NCBI GenBank assembly: GCA_030824515.1
Contig: JAVBXN010000021.1
Coordinates: 62,001 to 126,000, forward strand
Origin: Pelobacter sp.
GTDB lineage: Bacteria; Desulfobacterota; Desulfuromonadia; Geobacterales; Pseudopelobacteraceae
Reading direction: 5' to 3'
DNA length: 64,000 bases
Shown one piece after another: positions 9,451 to 17,923 of this stretch. Under the pieces are notes generated by a model. That model saw nothing but the letters and a program-made list of their open reading frames with translations, made no database searches and was not told the DNA's origin. The position numbers and the translations under genes are program-made. The number at the start of each line of letters is the position of its first letter. The first letter of the stretch is position 1.

Positions 9451-10275
9451 ATGAAACATCTGGGAGACATCTTGGTGGAAGCTGAGATCATCAGCAAGAA
9501 GACGCTCGAACGTGCGCTTGAACGTCAAAAACTGGAAAAGAAACGTCTGGGTGTCATACTGGAGGAGATGGGTGTCATCACCGAAGAAGAACTGACTGAA
9601 GCGCTTTCAAAACAGTTCAACTTCAAAACAATCAAGAATTTTGTTGGCCACAGCTATTCTCAGGAACTACTGGAACTGCTCCCATCCGATTTTGCAATGA
9701 AGAAGCTGGTCTTCCCGCTTAAAACAAAGGACTCAATGTTGGCGGTTGCAATATCAGACCCGTTCGACCTGGAAACAATGGAGATGCTGAGTCGTATTAC
9801 CGGGCTTCAGATCATTCCTGTGCTGGCCACACGCAAGGAAATTCTGGATGCCATATCAGTACACTACCTGAAGAGCAGCTCCAGCGAGGGAGGAGAGGCG
9901 ATACTGGTGGCTGAAGACTCTCTCCCGGTTGCAACGCTTATTCAGATAGCGTTGGTCAAGGAAGGATACAAAGTGCTTCTGGCCGCCGATGGTCTTGAGG
10001 CGCTTAAAATCGCCATGGCGGAACGCCCCAAACTGATCATTACGGATTCCGTTATGCCACGCATGGATGGCTATGGACTGCTTAGAGCAATCAAAGCCAA
10101 TCCGATGACATCTGATATTCCCATTATCATGCTGACTTCCAAGGCCTCTACCGAGGACGAGCAGAAAGCGCTGGAATTCGGCTTCAGCGATTTCATACCA
10201 AAACCGGTCCAACCGGTCCGCGTCGTTTCCCGCGTCAAACATATCCTCGAACGTGAAAAAAGATTCAAGCGCTGA
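9451..10275 (+). CDS. MshEN (T2SSE N-terminal) domain fused to a response-regulator receiver
   Basis: A 274-residue cytoplasmic protein. Residues 1-55 hold two tandem 24-residue units of the MshEN cyclic-di-GMP-binding type (HLGDILVEAEIISKKTL and RLGVILEEMGVITEEEL); residues 55-145 continue as the type II secretion ATPase N-terminal fold. Residues 150-274 are a CheY-like receiver with the acidic pair AED, phosphoacceptor D199 in ITDSVMPRMDG, and LTSK. There is no ATPase or DNA-binding output. It probably combines cyclic-di-GMP binding with phosphorylation in control of pili or motility. It follows the chemoreceptor by 138 bp on the same strand. Confidence 0.85.
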   Translation: MKHLGDILVEAEIISKKTLERALERQKLEKKRLGVILEEMGVITEEELTEALSKQFNFKTIKNFVGHSYSQELLELLPSDFAMKKLVFPLKTKDSMLAVAISDPFDLETMEMLSRITGLQIIPVLATRKEILDAISVHYLKSSSSEGGEAILVAEDSLPVATLIQIALVKEGYKVLLAADGLEALKIAMAERPKLIITDSVMPRMDGYGLLRAIKANPMTSDIPIIMLTSKASTEDEQKALEFGFSDFIPKPVQPVRVVSRVKHILEREKRFKR

Positions 10276-10304
10276 AATACTTTCCACGGATTATTCGATT
10301 TAAG

Positions 10305-10829
10305 TCAACGCCGCCTGCCGCGTTCCCTGCCCATTACAGCTTTTCTGAACTCCCATGGAGGATCGGGATTGGCATTGCGCCATAAACCGATGCGATGCGA
10401 ACGGGCCCGGTTTTCAGCCCCGATGTATTCCGAAGCGTATGGTCCCTGCAGATATTGGCGATAAGCCCACGCCAGACCCTCCCTCACCATCTCGCCGTTG
10501 ATGTCCCTGCCGGAATAGCGGATAATCGCCACGGCACGTTTGTACTGATCGATATCGACAATTTCGGCGCTGATCCGCCGCCCCATAATCTTATACATCA
10601 GGGTTCGTTTTGCAATGTCGCCGAAGGGTTGCCCGGGCATGTCCGGCTTGCTGGTCTCGGGAGCGTCAATACCGTAAAGCCGCACCTTCAACCGGCTGTC
10701 TTCGCGAGTGGCCAGCAGCAGCGTATCCCCATCGTAGACCGCCTTCACGATACCATCAATGGTTCGTCCAGCGAAGGCATCGCAAGAAAGCAGGACCATC
10801 AGCGAGCAGATAAATGCAATCAGTTTCAT
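10305..10829 (-). CDS. Secreted thermonuclease-family (SNase) nuclease
   Basis: A 174-residue exported staphylococcal-nuclease-like enzyme, a family that cleaves DNA and RNA with Ca2+. An N-terminal signal sequence (about 20 residues) ends in LLSCDAFAG, which reads either as a lipobox (LLSC) or as a signal-peptidase I site after AFA. The SNase core is intact: VYDGDTLLL, KVRLYGIDAPE with catalytic Arg/Glu, and QYKRAVA with the second Arg. The C-terminus is arginine-rich. Its start lies immediately after the stop of the U32 gene, with no gap, so the two are co-transcribed. Confidence 0.9.
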   Translation of the reverse strand: MKLIAFICSLMVLLSCDAFAGRTIDGIVKAVYDGDTLLLATREDSRLKVRLYGIDAPETSKPDMPGQPFGDIAKRTLMYKIMGRRISAEIVDIDQYKRAVAIIRYSGRDINGEMVREGLAWAYRQYLQGPYASEYIGAENRARSHRIGLWRNANPDPPWEFRKAVMGRERGRRR

Positions 10830-13217
10830 TTATATCAGTTCCGTTGCGTAATTGAACTCGGTTGTGCCTGCAATTGCGCGACCGGCCTTGAAAGCGGCGA
10901 TGATCTCATTCCAGCTCTCGCGGGGCGCCTGGCGCAGATCGATCAGAAACGAGCAGCAGCCCATCCTACGAAGCTCGGCATGCCTTGCCGTCAGAGAAAA
11001 CGGGGTCATGGAACTGATGGTCTGCAGACCATCATGAGTCGTCACGCGGTAACCCTCGCCGCGGTCAGAGTGCAACGGAACATTGCCATGCACATCCTTG
11101 ATTCGGATCTTGGTGGTCATCACCGGCAGCGGCGCATAGGCAATGATCCGTCTTTCAATATCCATTGCCGGTTTCAGAAGTTCGGCAAGATTGACACTGT
11201 CATCCTCGATATACAACGTGGCCGATTCGGCGCCCAATTCACGCCAGGCTTCCAGAGCCTGGCTGTTGAGCGAAAAACAGCGGTGCCAGGTCGATATGCG
11301 CAGTCCCTCCAGACCGTGCAAAAGCTCGAAATGGGAAAGGTTGGCAACCTCGAAGCGACGGAAACCAGCCGTGTGCAGATCGCGGAGCGCATCGCGGTAA
11401 AGCGGAAGATCCCGATCGAAGAGCATGAACGGCAGTTGCCAGATGAGCTGATCTTCCGAACCGCGCATGCGTGGAACAGTTGACGGGAGCTGATGGATGA
11501 TGGCTTTGGAGAGCGGCAGCATGGTGCGGTCGGCACCGATTGAGAGCGGGAAGCGCCATTCCTTGGGCTGATCAATGATAATCGTCAGCGATTCCTTTGA
11601 TAGGCCGTGAGTCGATCCCGTGAGAGAAGCAAGATCCCTGAGCGCCGCCTGGCGCGCAGTTGCCAGCTGATCACGGAAACCACTGAACACCGCCTCGCTC
11701 AACTGCTGGTAGAAGCTGCGGCGCAACTCCTTGAAGGTTGCCATCGGGATCAATATCGCCGGGAAGTCCTCAGCTTCCAAAGTTTCCAGGCGGAACGGAG
11801 TCTCGCCGCATTTGGCAAACTGCCCGGCAAGTACCGCCTGCATGTTGCCGCTGCGGGCAGCTTCCAGAATTCCGAGCGGGAACAGGAAATCGTAGCTTGA
11901 GCCGGAAACGTCCGCTCTTATCCTTAGCGTCGCCGGCCCTTCCGGCGAATCGGAAGACAGGGCCAGCTTGAGACGGCAATTGAGCTTGTCCCCCTTAACC
12001 GACTCAAGCCGGCGCAGGCAGGCGTTGTCACTGAGGGTAAAGGCCTCCTTCGAGGAGACCTTGTAGATCGAGTCGCCAATTGAAAAATCAAAAGGAGTCT
12101 CCACTTCAACCAGGCTGCCTGCTTTTACCTCGATAACCTTGCGCTGGCTCTGGAACAACTCACGCACGGTCCAGGCTTGGCCGGCCATGTCGCTTTTGGG
12201 CTGGGCCCGCAAGCGGTCCCCCACATGCAGCGCATCGCGGGTCTCGAAGGCCAGGCGCTTGCCCTTGATGCTCCTGATCTGGCCGATGTAACGCCCGGTG
12301 CCACCTTTCTGCCAGGGGTTGGCGATATCATCCGGCTGCTGCGACGCCAGAAAGCCCTTGGTCGGAGTGCGGCCGAACGAATATTTCAGGATTTCCTTGG
12401 CGCTGGACAACGCCTGCTTCTGTGATCCTTCGGGAGCATCCAGCACGGCGCGGTAGGCTTCGACCACGCTGGCCACATATTCGGCCGATTTCATGCGCCC
12501 CTCGATCTTGAGCGACTTCACGCCGGCCTTGATCAGGTCCGGCAGCAGGTCGATCGCGGACAGGTCGCTGGTGGAGAAGTAGTGCCCCTCCTTGCCGCGA
12601 TGGTTGTAAAGCCGCCGACAGGGCTGCGCGCAACGTCCACGGTTGCCGCTATGCCCACCCAGCAGCGACGAGAAGAAACACTGCCCCGAGATCGAAAAAC
12701 AGAGAGCCCCATGCACAAAGCATTCGATCTCCACCGGTGTGGCAGCGGCAATCGCTGCAATCTCGTCCACCGCCAGTTCGCGGGCCAGCACCGCCCGCTG
12801 GAAGCCGAGCCGCTCCAGCATTCTGACTCCGGGGGTGTTGTGAATTGTCATCTGGGTCGAAGCGTGCAGCGGAATGCTGGGGAAATGATTGCGGATCAGC
12901 CTGGCCACCGCCAAATCCTGCAGGATCACTCCGTCCACCCGCATGCCGGCCAGGGCGGACAGGGTGTCTACCAGCTGCGGCAGTTCCTTCTCCTTCACCA
13001 GGGTATTGAGCGTGATGTAGATGCGCCGGTCCTGGGCATGGGCGTATGCCAGCATCCGCTCCATCTGCTTCAGGGTGAAGTTTCTGGCCCGAGCCCGGGC
13101 CGAAAAATCCTGCAGTCCCGCATATACCGCATCCGCTCCCTTCTCCAGCGCGGCGAAGAAAGATTCCAGCGACCCGGCCGGGGCCAGGAGTTCCGGTTTG
13201 TTGACGGTCTGTTTCAT
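10830..13217 (-). CDS. U32 peptidase-family protein (RlhA/TrhP-like, DUF3656)
   Basis: A 795-residue collagenase-like U32 protein. The N-terminal half (PELLAPAGSLESFFAALEKGADAVY to about 300) contains HGALCFSISGQCFFSS, GGHSGNRGRCAQPCRR and LKIEGRMKSAEYV, the U32 signature with conserved cysteines. The C-terminal half matches the DUF3656 extension of the large U32 proteins. Characterised relatives RlhA and TrhO/P act in RNA hydroxylation, so a 23S rRNA or tRNA modification role is more likely than proteolysis. ATG 13217 is chosen over an in-frame TTG at 13229. The SNase gene follows without a gap. Confidence 0.9.
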   Translation of the reverse strand: MKQTVNKPELLAPAGSLESFFAALEKGADAVYAGLQDFSARARARNFTLKQMERMLAYAHAQDRRIYITLNTLVKEKELPQLVDTLSALAGMRVDGVILQDLAVARLIRNHFPSIPLHASTQMTIHNTPGVRMLERLGFQRAVLARELAVDEIAAIAAATPVEIECFVHGALCFSISGQCFFSSLLGGHSGNRGRCAQPCRRLYNHRGKEGHYFSTSDLSAIDLLPDLIKAGVKSLKIEGRMKSAEYVASVVEAYRAVLDAPEGSQKQALSSAKEILKYSFGRTPTKGFLASQQPDDIANPWQKGGTGRYIGQIRSIKGKRLAFETRDALHVGDRLRAQPKSDMAGQAWTVRELFQSQRKVIEVKAGSLVEVETPFDFSIGDSIYKVSSKEAFTLSDNACLRRLESVKGDKLNCRLKLALSSDSPEGPATLRIRADVSGSSYDFLFPLGILEAARSGNMQAVLAGQFAKCGETPFRLETLEAEDFPAILIPMATFKELRRSFYQQLSEAVFSGFRDQLATARQAALRDLASLTGSTHGLSKESLTIIIDQPKEWRFPLSIGADRTMLPLSKAIIHQLPSTVPRMRGSEDQLIWQLPFMLFDRDLPLYRDALRDLHTAGFRRFEVANLSHFELLHGLEGLRISTWHRCFSLNSQALEAWRELGAESATLYIEDDSVNLAELLKPAMDIERRIIAYAPLPVMTTKIRIKDVHGNVPLHSDRGEGYRVTTHDGLQTISSMTPFSLTARHAELRRMGCCSFLIDLRQAPRESWNEIIAAFKAGRAIAGTTEFNYATELI

Positions 13218-13232
13218 TTTATCTCGCAAAGC

Positions 13233-13255
13233 GAAAACGCCCCTAGGCGGGGCGT
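13233..13255 (-). terminator. Terminator downstream of asd (minus strand)
   Basis: ACGCCCC (13237-13243) pairs with GGGGCGT (13249-13255) around a 5-nt loop, and the minus strand then runs into TTTTC. It lies between asd and the U32 gene. Confidence 0.7.
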
Positions 13256-13262
13256 CTCGTCA

Positions 13263-13295
13263 TTGTAGGGGCAAACCTTGTGTTTGCCCGATTTG
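13263..13295. repeat. REP-like hairpin repeat
   Basis: GGGCAAAC (13269-13276), loop CTTGT, GTTTGCCC (13282-13289), preceded by TTGTAG and followed by GATTTG. I recognise this as resembling the short GTAGGGGCAAAC...GTTTGCCC elements that occur in many copies in various bacterial genomes. Only one copy is visible here. Confidence 0.6.
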
Positions 13296-13342
13296 AGGTT
13301 TGAGCATGGCAAGTGGGCGATAACAATCTTCGCCCTGGCGGA

Positions 13343-14443
13343 TTACTTCTCCAGCAAAATCCGCAGCATCCTGCGCAGCGGCTCGGCCGCGCCCCACAGC
13401 AGCTGGTCGCCGCAGGTGAAGGCCGACAGGTACTGTGGTCCCATCTTCATCTTGCGCACGCGGCCGATTGGCACGGTCAGGGTTCCGGAGACCGCCGCCG
13501 GGGTAAGACCGGCCAGAGAATCGGCCTTGTTGTTGGGGATCAGCTTGACCCACTGATTATCATTCTTGATCAGGTTCTCGATCTCTTCAATCGGCAGATC
13601 CTTGTTGAGCTTGATTGTCAGGGCCTGGCTATGGCAGCGCATCGCGCCAACGCGGACGCAGATGCCGTCAACCGGAATCGGGTTGCTGGTGCCGAGAATC
13701 TTGTTGGTTTCAAGAAAACCTTTCAGCTCTTCACGGCTCTGGCCATCTTCAACTTCGCGGTCGATCCAGGGCAGCACGTTTCCGGCCAGTGGGAAGCCGA
13801 ACTCTTTGGTCGGCAGCGAACCGTCACGCAACGCACCGGTGACTTTCTTGTCGATTTCTAGGATTGCCGAGCCGGGGTTTTTCAGTTCCTCGGCCACGGT
13901 GCCGCTCAGCACACCCATCTGGGACAACAGCTCACGCATGTTGGGAGCACCGGCGCCGCTGGCGGCCTGGTAAGTCATGGAAGTCAGCCACTCCACCAGA
14001 CCGGCACGGAACAGGCCGCCCAGGGCCATCAACATCAGGCTGACGGTACAGTTGCCGCCAATGAAATCCTTCTGGCCGTTGGCCAGAGCTTTGTCGATCA
14101 CGTCCCGGTTAACCGGATCCAAAATAATGACAGCGTTGTTCTCCATCCGCAGCGTTGAGGCGGCATCGATCCAGTAGCCGTTCCAGCCCTGTTTGCGCAA
14201 CTCCGGATGAACCGCCTTGGTGTAGTCTCCCCCCTGGCAGGTTATGATCACGTCCAGTTGTTTCAGTTCCGCGATATCATCCGCACTCTTCAGCGTTCCG
14301 GCATTCATGGGTGCCGCTTGCCCAGCCTGAGAGGTCGAGAAGAACACCGGCTCAAAGCCGAGGGAAAAATCGTTCTCTTCCACCATGCGCTGGAGAAGAA
14401 CCGAACCCACCATACCGCGCCATCCTACTATTCCGACTTTCAT
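13343..14443 (-). CDS. asd: Aspartate-semialdehyde dehydrogenase
   Basis: NADPH-dependent reduction of aspartyl phosphate to aspartate semialdehyde, the branch point to lysine/diaminopimelate, methionine and threonine. The 366-residue length and sequence are of the Gram-negative (E. coli-like) type. A Rossmann start [19 protein letters not shown] precedes the catalytic cysteine C132 in GGNCTVSLM; the substrate-binding histidine region [11 protein letters not shown] is near residue 270. It is downstream of leuB on the same strand, separated by a small Sel1 gene. Confidence 0.97.
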   Translation of the reverse strand: MKVGIVGWRGMVGSVLLQRMVEENDFSLGFEPVFFSTSQAGQAAPMNAGTLKSADDIAELKQLDVIITCQGGDYTKAVHPELRKQGWNGYWIDAASTLRMENNAVIILDPVNRDVIDKALANGQKDFIGGNCTVSLMLMALGGLFRAGLVEWLTSMTYQAASGAGAPNMRELLSQMGVLSGTVAEELKNPGSAILEIDKKVTGALRDGSLPTKEFGFPLAGNVLPWIDREVEDGQSREELKGFLETNKILGTSNPIPVDGICVRVGAMRCHSQALTIKLNKDLPIEEIENLIKNDNQWVKLIPNNKADSLAGLTPAAVSGTLTVPIGRVRKMKMGPQYLSAFTCGDQLLWGAAEPLRRMLRILLEK

Positions 14444-14470
14444 AATTATTGTTCCTTTTCTTTTATATTG

Positions 14471-14764
14471 TTAATTACTCTTAAGAGTCTCAAGTGCCAA
14501 TGGATGTTTCTGGTTAGCTGCCTTCCTTAACCATCGCATGGCTTCCTTCTTGTCTTTTTGTGTACCAATTCCATCCAAATACATTACTCCAAGAGAATAC
14601 TGAGCACGTGCATCCCCTTTTTCAGCAGCCTTCTGGAATTCTGTCAGTGCAGCTTTATATAGACCTTTGCTCGCCGCTTGGTAGCCCTCATCATATCCGG
14701 CATGTACCATCCGAGGGACATAGACACCAGCAGCTATTAGTATCGTAATCACCAATTTAAGCAT
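14471..14764 (-). CDS. Small exported Sel1-repeat protein
   Basis: A 97-residue protein with an N-terminal hydrophobic signal (LVITILIAAGVYVPRMVHAG) and one to two Sel1/TPR-like units (ARAQYSLGVMYLDGIGTQKDKKEAMRWLRKAA). Sel1 repeats mediate protein contacts, and at this length it cannot form a full solenoid. It sits between leuB and asd, which are commonly adjacent, and its DNA is visibly more AT-rich than both, suggesting later insertion. Function unknown. Confidence 0.75.
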   Translation of the reverse strand: MLKLVITILIAAGVYVPRMVHAGYDEGYQAASKGLYKAALTEFQKAAEKGDARAQYSLGVMYLDGIGTQKDKKEAMRWLRKAANQKHPLALETLKSN

Positions 14765-14819
14765 ATTTTGTCGTTCCTTGTTAAAAAACAGTAACTGGGA
14801 GCCAAGTCGGCAACGCTAA

Positions 14820-15908
14820 CTACAGAGCCGCGATGATCGCGTCGCCCATTTCCCTTGTATTGACCAGTTTTTCACCATCCAGGTTCTGGAAAATGTCGCG
14901 GGTTCGGTAGCCCTGGTCAAGGACTTTTGCCACGGCATTGTCGATGGCATCAGCGGCTTCCAGCATTCCGAACGAAAACTTCAGCATCATCCCCATCGAC
15001 AGTACTTGCGCAATCGGATTGGCGATGCCCTGGCCTGCAATATCCGGTGCCGAGCCTCCGGATGGTTCGTACATGCCGAAAGTTCCTTCTGCCAACGACG
15101 CGGAGGGAAGCATTCCCAGCGAACCGGTCAGCATGGCGGCCTCGTCGGAGAGGATGTCGCCAAACATGTTCTCACAGAGAATAACGTCGAACTGCTTGGG
15201 CCACTTGACCAGCTGCATCGCGGCGTTGTCCACATACATGTGGGACAATTCCACATCCGGGTATTCCTTGGCGATACCGGTTACGACCTCGCGCCAGAGG
15301 ACCGAAGTCGACAGCACGTTGGCCTTGTCGATCGAGCAGACCTTGCTGCCGCGCTTGCGGGCCGCCTGGAAAGCAACATGGGTGATGCGCTCGATCTCCG
15401 GTACGCTGTAGCGCATCGTGTCCACTCCGACCCTGTCACGTCCGGCACCCTCGATCCCTTTCGGCTGGGAGAAGTAGATACCACCGGTCAGTTCACGGAT
15501 GACCAGCACGTTGAAACCGCCGGCAATCACCTCTTCCTTCAGCGACGATGCACCGGTCAGGGAGGGGAAGATGATGGCCGGGCGCAGGTTGGCGTACAGG
15601 CCGAAAATCTTGCGCAGCGGCAACAGCGCTCCGCGCTCGGGCTGCTCGTCGGGGGGCAGCGTTTCCCACTTGGGACCGCCTACCGAACCGAACAGGATCG
15701 CATCCGCTGCCTTGCAGATGTCTATCGTCGTCTGCGGCAACGCCTTGCCTTCATTGTCGATCCCGGCCCCGCCCACGTTGGCGTGGGTGCGTTCAAAGGA
15801 TACGTTGAATTTGGTCTCAACTGCATCGAGGATTCTGAGCGCCTCGGACATTACTTCCGGCCCGATACCATCGCCCGGTAGTACCGCAATTTTGTATTTG
15901 TTACTCAT
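14820..15908 (-). CDS. leuB: 3-isopropylmalate dehydrogenase
   Basis: Oxidative decarboxylation of 3-isopropylmalate in leucine biosynthesis, NAD+- and Mg2+-dependent. The 362-residue protein has [13 protein letters not shown] at the start, the Arg-rich substrate region [16 protein letters not shown], and the NAD-binding [21 protein letters not shown] 15908 behind GGGGGGAA is chosen over an upstream start that would add seven residues. A sigma-70 promoter lies 42-71 bp upstream; the leader is too short for a leucine attenuator. Confidence 0.97.
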   Translation of the reverse strand: MSNKYKIAVLPGDGIGPEVMSEALRILDAVETKFNVSFERTHANVGGAGIDNEGKALPQTTIDICKAADAILFGSVGGPKWETLPPDEQPERGALLPLRKIFGLYANLRPAIIFPSLTGASSLKEEVIAGGFNVLVIRELTGGIYFSQPKGIEGAGRDRVGVDTMRYSVPEIERITHVAFQAARKRGSKVCSIDKANVLSTSVLWREVVTGIAKEYPDVELSHMYVDNAAMQLVKWPKQFDVILCENMFGDILSDEAAMLTGSLGMLPSASLAEGTFGMYEPSGGSAPDIAGQGIANPIAQVLSMGMMLKFSFGMLEAADAIDNAVAKVLDQGYRTRDIFQNLDGEKLVNTREMGDAIIAAL

Positions 15909-15949
15909 AATTCCCCCCGATATTTTCATGTAAGTATATAAAGATGACT

Positions 15950-15979
15950 ATAATAATTTTCCGGGCGCTGTTTTGTCAA
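15950..15979 (-). promoter_or_regulatory. Sigma-70 promoter of leuB
   Basis: Minus strand: TTGACA (15979-15974), 18 nt spacer, TATTAT (15955-15950). It is divergent from the fmdB-like promoter about 95 bp away. Confidence 0.7.
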
Positions 15980-16072
15980 CAAAAAGCATGATAAATGCCG
16001 CTTCACAAAATATCTCGATAATTTCAGCAGCCCATGGTCATGAACATTCCCAAGTATAATTGTGAGCAACCA

Positions 16073-16102
16073 TTGACAAACAGGACAACACATTACTATT
16101 AT
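16073..16102 (+). promoter_or_regulatory. Sigma-70 promoter of the zinc-ribbon/galU unit
   Basis: TTGACA (16073-16078), 18 nt spacer, TATTAT (16097-16102), about 40 bp before the ATG at 16142. Confidence 0.65.
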
Positions 16103-16141
16103 GTATAGATAATTTTGATACGCAGAAGGAGTAGAAAAACC

Positions 16142-16375
16142 ATGCCGATGTACGAATACCGTTGCACAACCTGCAGCCACCAGTTTGAATTGCGCCAGAA
16201 GTTTTCCGATCCACCCGCCAGCGAATGTCCCCAATGCGGTGGAGCAGTTAAGAAAATGATCTCGAACACCGCCTTCAGCCTGAAGGGTGATGGCTGGTTC
16301 AACACCGGCTACTGCCCGAAAACCGAGGCGCCCAAGCCGGCCGGATGCAGCGGTTGCGCCTGCGCCGCTGAATAG
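16142..16375 (+). CDS. FmdB-family zinc-ribbon protein
   Basis: A 77-residue protein beginning [17 protein letters not shown], the hallmark of FmdB/CxxC regulatory proteins. Paired cysteines CTTC and CPQC form the zinc ribbon, and the tail ends in a second cysteine cluster (CSGCAC). GGAGTAG precedes the start. Members are often called regulators but no mechanism is established. galU begins 50 bp downstream and is probably co-transcribed. Confidence 0.88.
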   Translation: MPMYEYRCTTCSHQFELRQKFSDPPASECPQCGGAVKKMISNTAFSLKGDGWFNTGYCPKTEAPKPAGCSGCACAAE

Positions 16376-16425
16376 CGGGTCCATTTTCATCGCTCTTTGA
16401 AACAAGTACAACCCGGAGGTCATCG

Positions 16426-17295
16426 ATGAAAGTCAAGAAAGCCATTTTTCCGGTTGCCGGTCTCGGCACCCGATTCCTGCCCGCCACCAAGGCATCTCCC
16501 AAGGAGATGCTGCCTTTGATCGACAAACCACTGGTGCAGTATGTCGTTGAGGAAGCGGTCGCTTCCGGCATCCAACAGATTCTGTTTGTGACCGGTCGCG
16601 GCAAACGCAACATAGAGGATCACTTCGACATTTCCGTCGAACTGGAAGCACATCTCTACGACAAAGGCAAGGAAAGGGAACTTTCCGATGTCCGGGAAAT
16701 TGCCGAGATGGTCGATATTTTCTATGTGCGCCAAAGGCAGGCGTTGGGACTGGGACACGCCATCCTCTGCGCCAAGGATTTCGTCGGTAACGAACCGTTT
16801 GCGGTGCTGCTGGGTGATGACATCATCGACAGCGAGAGGCCCTGCCTGGGGCAACTGCTGGAAGTATTCGACGAGCGCAAGGGGTCGGTGCTGGCGCTGG
16901 AAAAAGTGCCGATGGAAAACATCTCCTCATACGGCTGCGTCGAAGCCAATCTGCTAGGTGGCAACACTTTCCAGATAACAAACATGGTCGAGAAACCGTC
17001 CCGTGAAGAGGCCCCATCGGATATGGCAATAATCGGCCGTTACATCCTGACCCCGCGGATTTTCGATATCCTTGAGAACCAGGAACCGGGCAAGGGAGGA
17101 GAAATCCAGCTCACCGACGCTATTCTCAAGCTCTCCAGAGAGGAAAACATTTACGGATGCCTGTTTGAGGGGTTGCGTCACGATTGCGGGGACAAGCTGG
17201 GGTTTCTGAAAGCCACTGTAGACATGGCCCTCAAGCGTGATGAATTCCGGGGAGAGTTTGAAGCGTATCTGCGGCAACGACTGGCAGTTGCCTGA
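16426..17295 (+). CDS. galU: UTP-glucose-1-phosphate uridylyltransferase
   Basis: Makes UDP-glucose from UTP and glucose-1-phosphate for polysaccharide and LPS synthesis. The 289-residue protein has the nucleotidyltransferase start FPVAGLGTRFLPATKASPKEMLPLIDKPLVQYVVEE, LLGDDIID with the metal-binding aspartate, and GGEIQLTDAI. CGGAGG precedes the ATG. A terminator shared with the convergent gene follows. Confidence 0.97.
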   Translation: MKVKKAIFPVAGLGTRFLPATKASPKEMLPLIDKPLVQYVVEEAVASGIQQILFVTGRGKRNIEDHFDISVELEAHLYDKGKERELSDVREIAEMVDIFYVRQRQALGLGHAILCAKDFVGNEPFAVLLGDDIIDSERPCLGQLLEVFDERKGSVLALEKVPMENISSYGCVEANLLGGNTFQITNMVEKPSREEAPSDMAIIGRYILTPRIFDILENQEPGKGGEIQLTDAILKLSREENIYGCLFEGLRHDCGDKLGFLKATVDMALKRDEFRGEFEAYLRQRLAVA

Positions 17296-17337
17296 GTCAG
17301 AGTATCAAATTACCAACTTGAATTACTTGCCAATAGA

Positions 17338-17368
17338 AAAGGCGATCCGGAATGGGTCGCCTTTTTTT
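17338..17368. terminator. Terminator between galU and the TIGR04073 gene
   Basis: An 11-bp stem (17338-17348 with 17354-17364, one G-T pair), 5-nt loop and seven Ts on the plus strand. On the minus strand it also ends in a short T run, so it may serve both convergent genes. Confidence 0.85.
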
Positions 17369-17387
17369 GCCTCTAAATCGGCCGAGC

Positions 17388-17777
17388 TTATTTCTCTTCG
17401 GGCACCGCCTGGGTTGTATCCCGTTTCGGCTCCCACCCTTCCCAGACATAGGCGGGATCAATCATCGGATCATAGTAGCCCGGCTGCGGCACCAGAAAGA
17501 ATACCGTCTCCGCCATACCTATGAAACCGCGATAGAGCGTCATGCCGATACCCTTCAGCGGCCCGACCACATAACCTACCGCCCCCATGTCACGCACCGT
17601 CAGCACCGTCTGCTTGGGCAGTTCCACAATGCTTGTAAAGGTGTTGGCAACACCGCGAGTTAATTTTATCGCCATCTTTTCTGCAATCATCTCGGGTTGT
17701 TGTTCGGCTAGCACAACATGCGGAACCGTAACAGCGAAGGCGAATAGCAGTGCTGAAAGCAACAGGACTCTTTTCAT
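17388..17777 (-). CDS. Exosortase system-associated protein, TIGR04073-like
   Basis: A 129-residue exported protein. ATG 17777 behind AAAGGAGA gives a clean signal peptide ending VVLAEQQ; the frame is open further upstream but that extension has no signal character. The mature region KLTRGVANTFTSIVELPKQ matches my recollection of the TIGR04073 family, which co-occurs with exosortase/PEP-CTERM systems. Its function is unknown. A PEP-CTERM protein occurs elsewhere in this window (30548). Confidence 0.75.
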   Translation of the reverse strand: MKRVLLLSALLFAFAVTVPHVVLAEQQPEMIAEKMAIKLTRGVANTFTSIVELPKQTVLTVRDMGAVGYVVGPLKGIGMTLYRGFIGMAETVFFLVPQPGYYDPMIDPAYVWEGWEPKRDTTQAVPEEK

Positions 17778-17923
17778 ACCGTCTCCTTTTGTAAACCGGA
17801 AATTATTTCTGGGTTTCGTGTTCATAAAGGCACCGATTCCGTCTATTGGAAACAGCGCCCGGTCGTAAATCGAATCACTATCCATTTCAGTCTCTTATCA
17901 CAAAGAATACCGGCATGCAAGCG

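Noticed and set aside
15006..15881. Long open frame antisense to leuB (about 290 codons)
   Set aside because: leuB is certain on the other strand; the antisense product is low-complexity, His/Gln/Arg-rich, with no recognisable domain or ribosome site. Same judgement for frames antisense to the polymerase, U32 protein, barrel and ABC ATPase genes.
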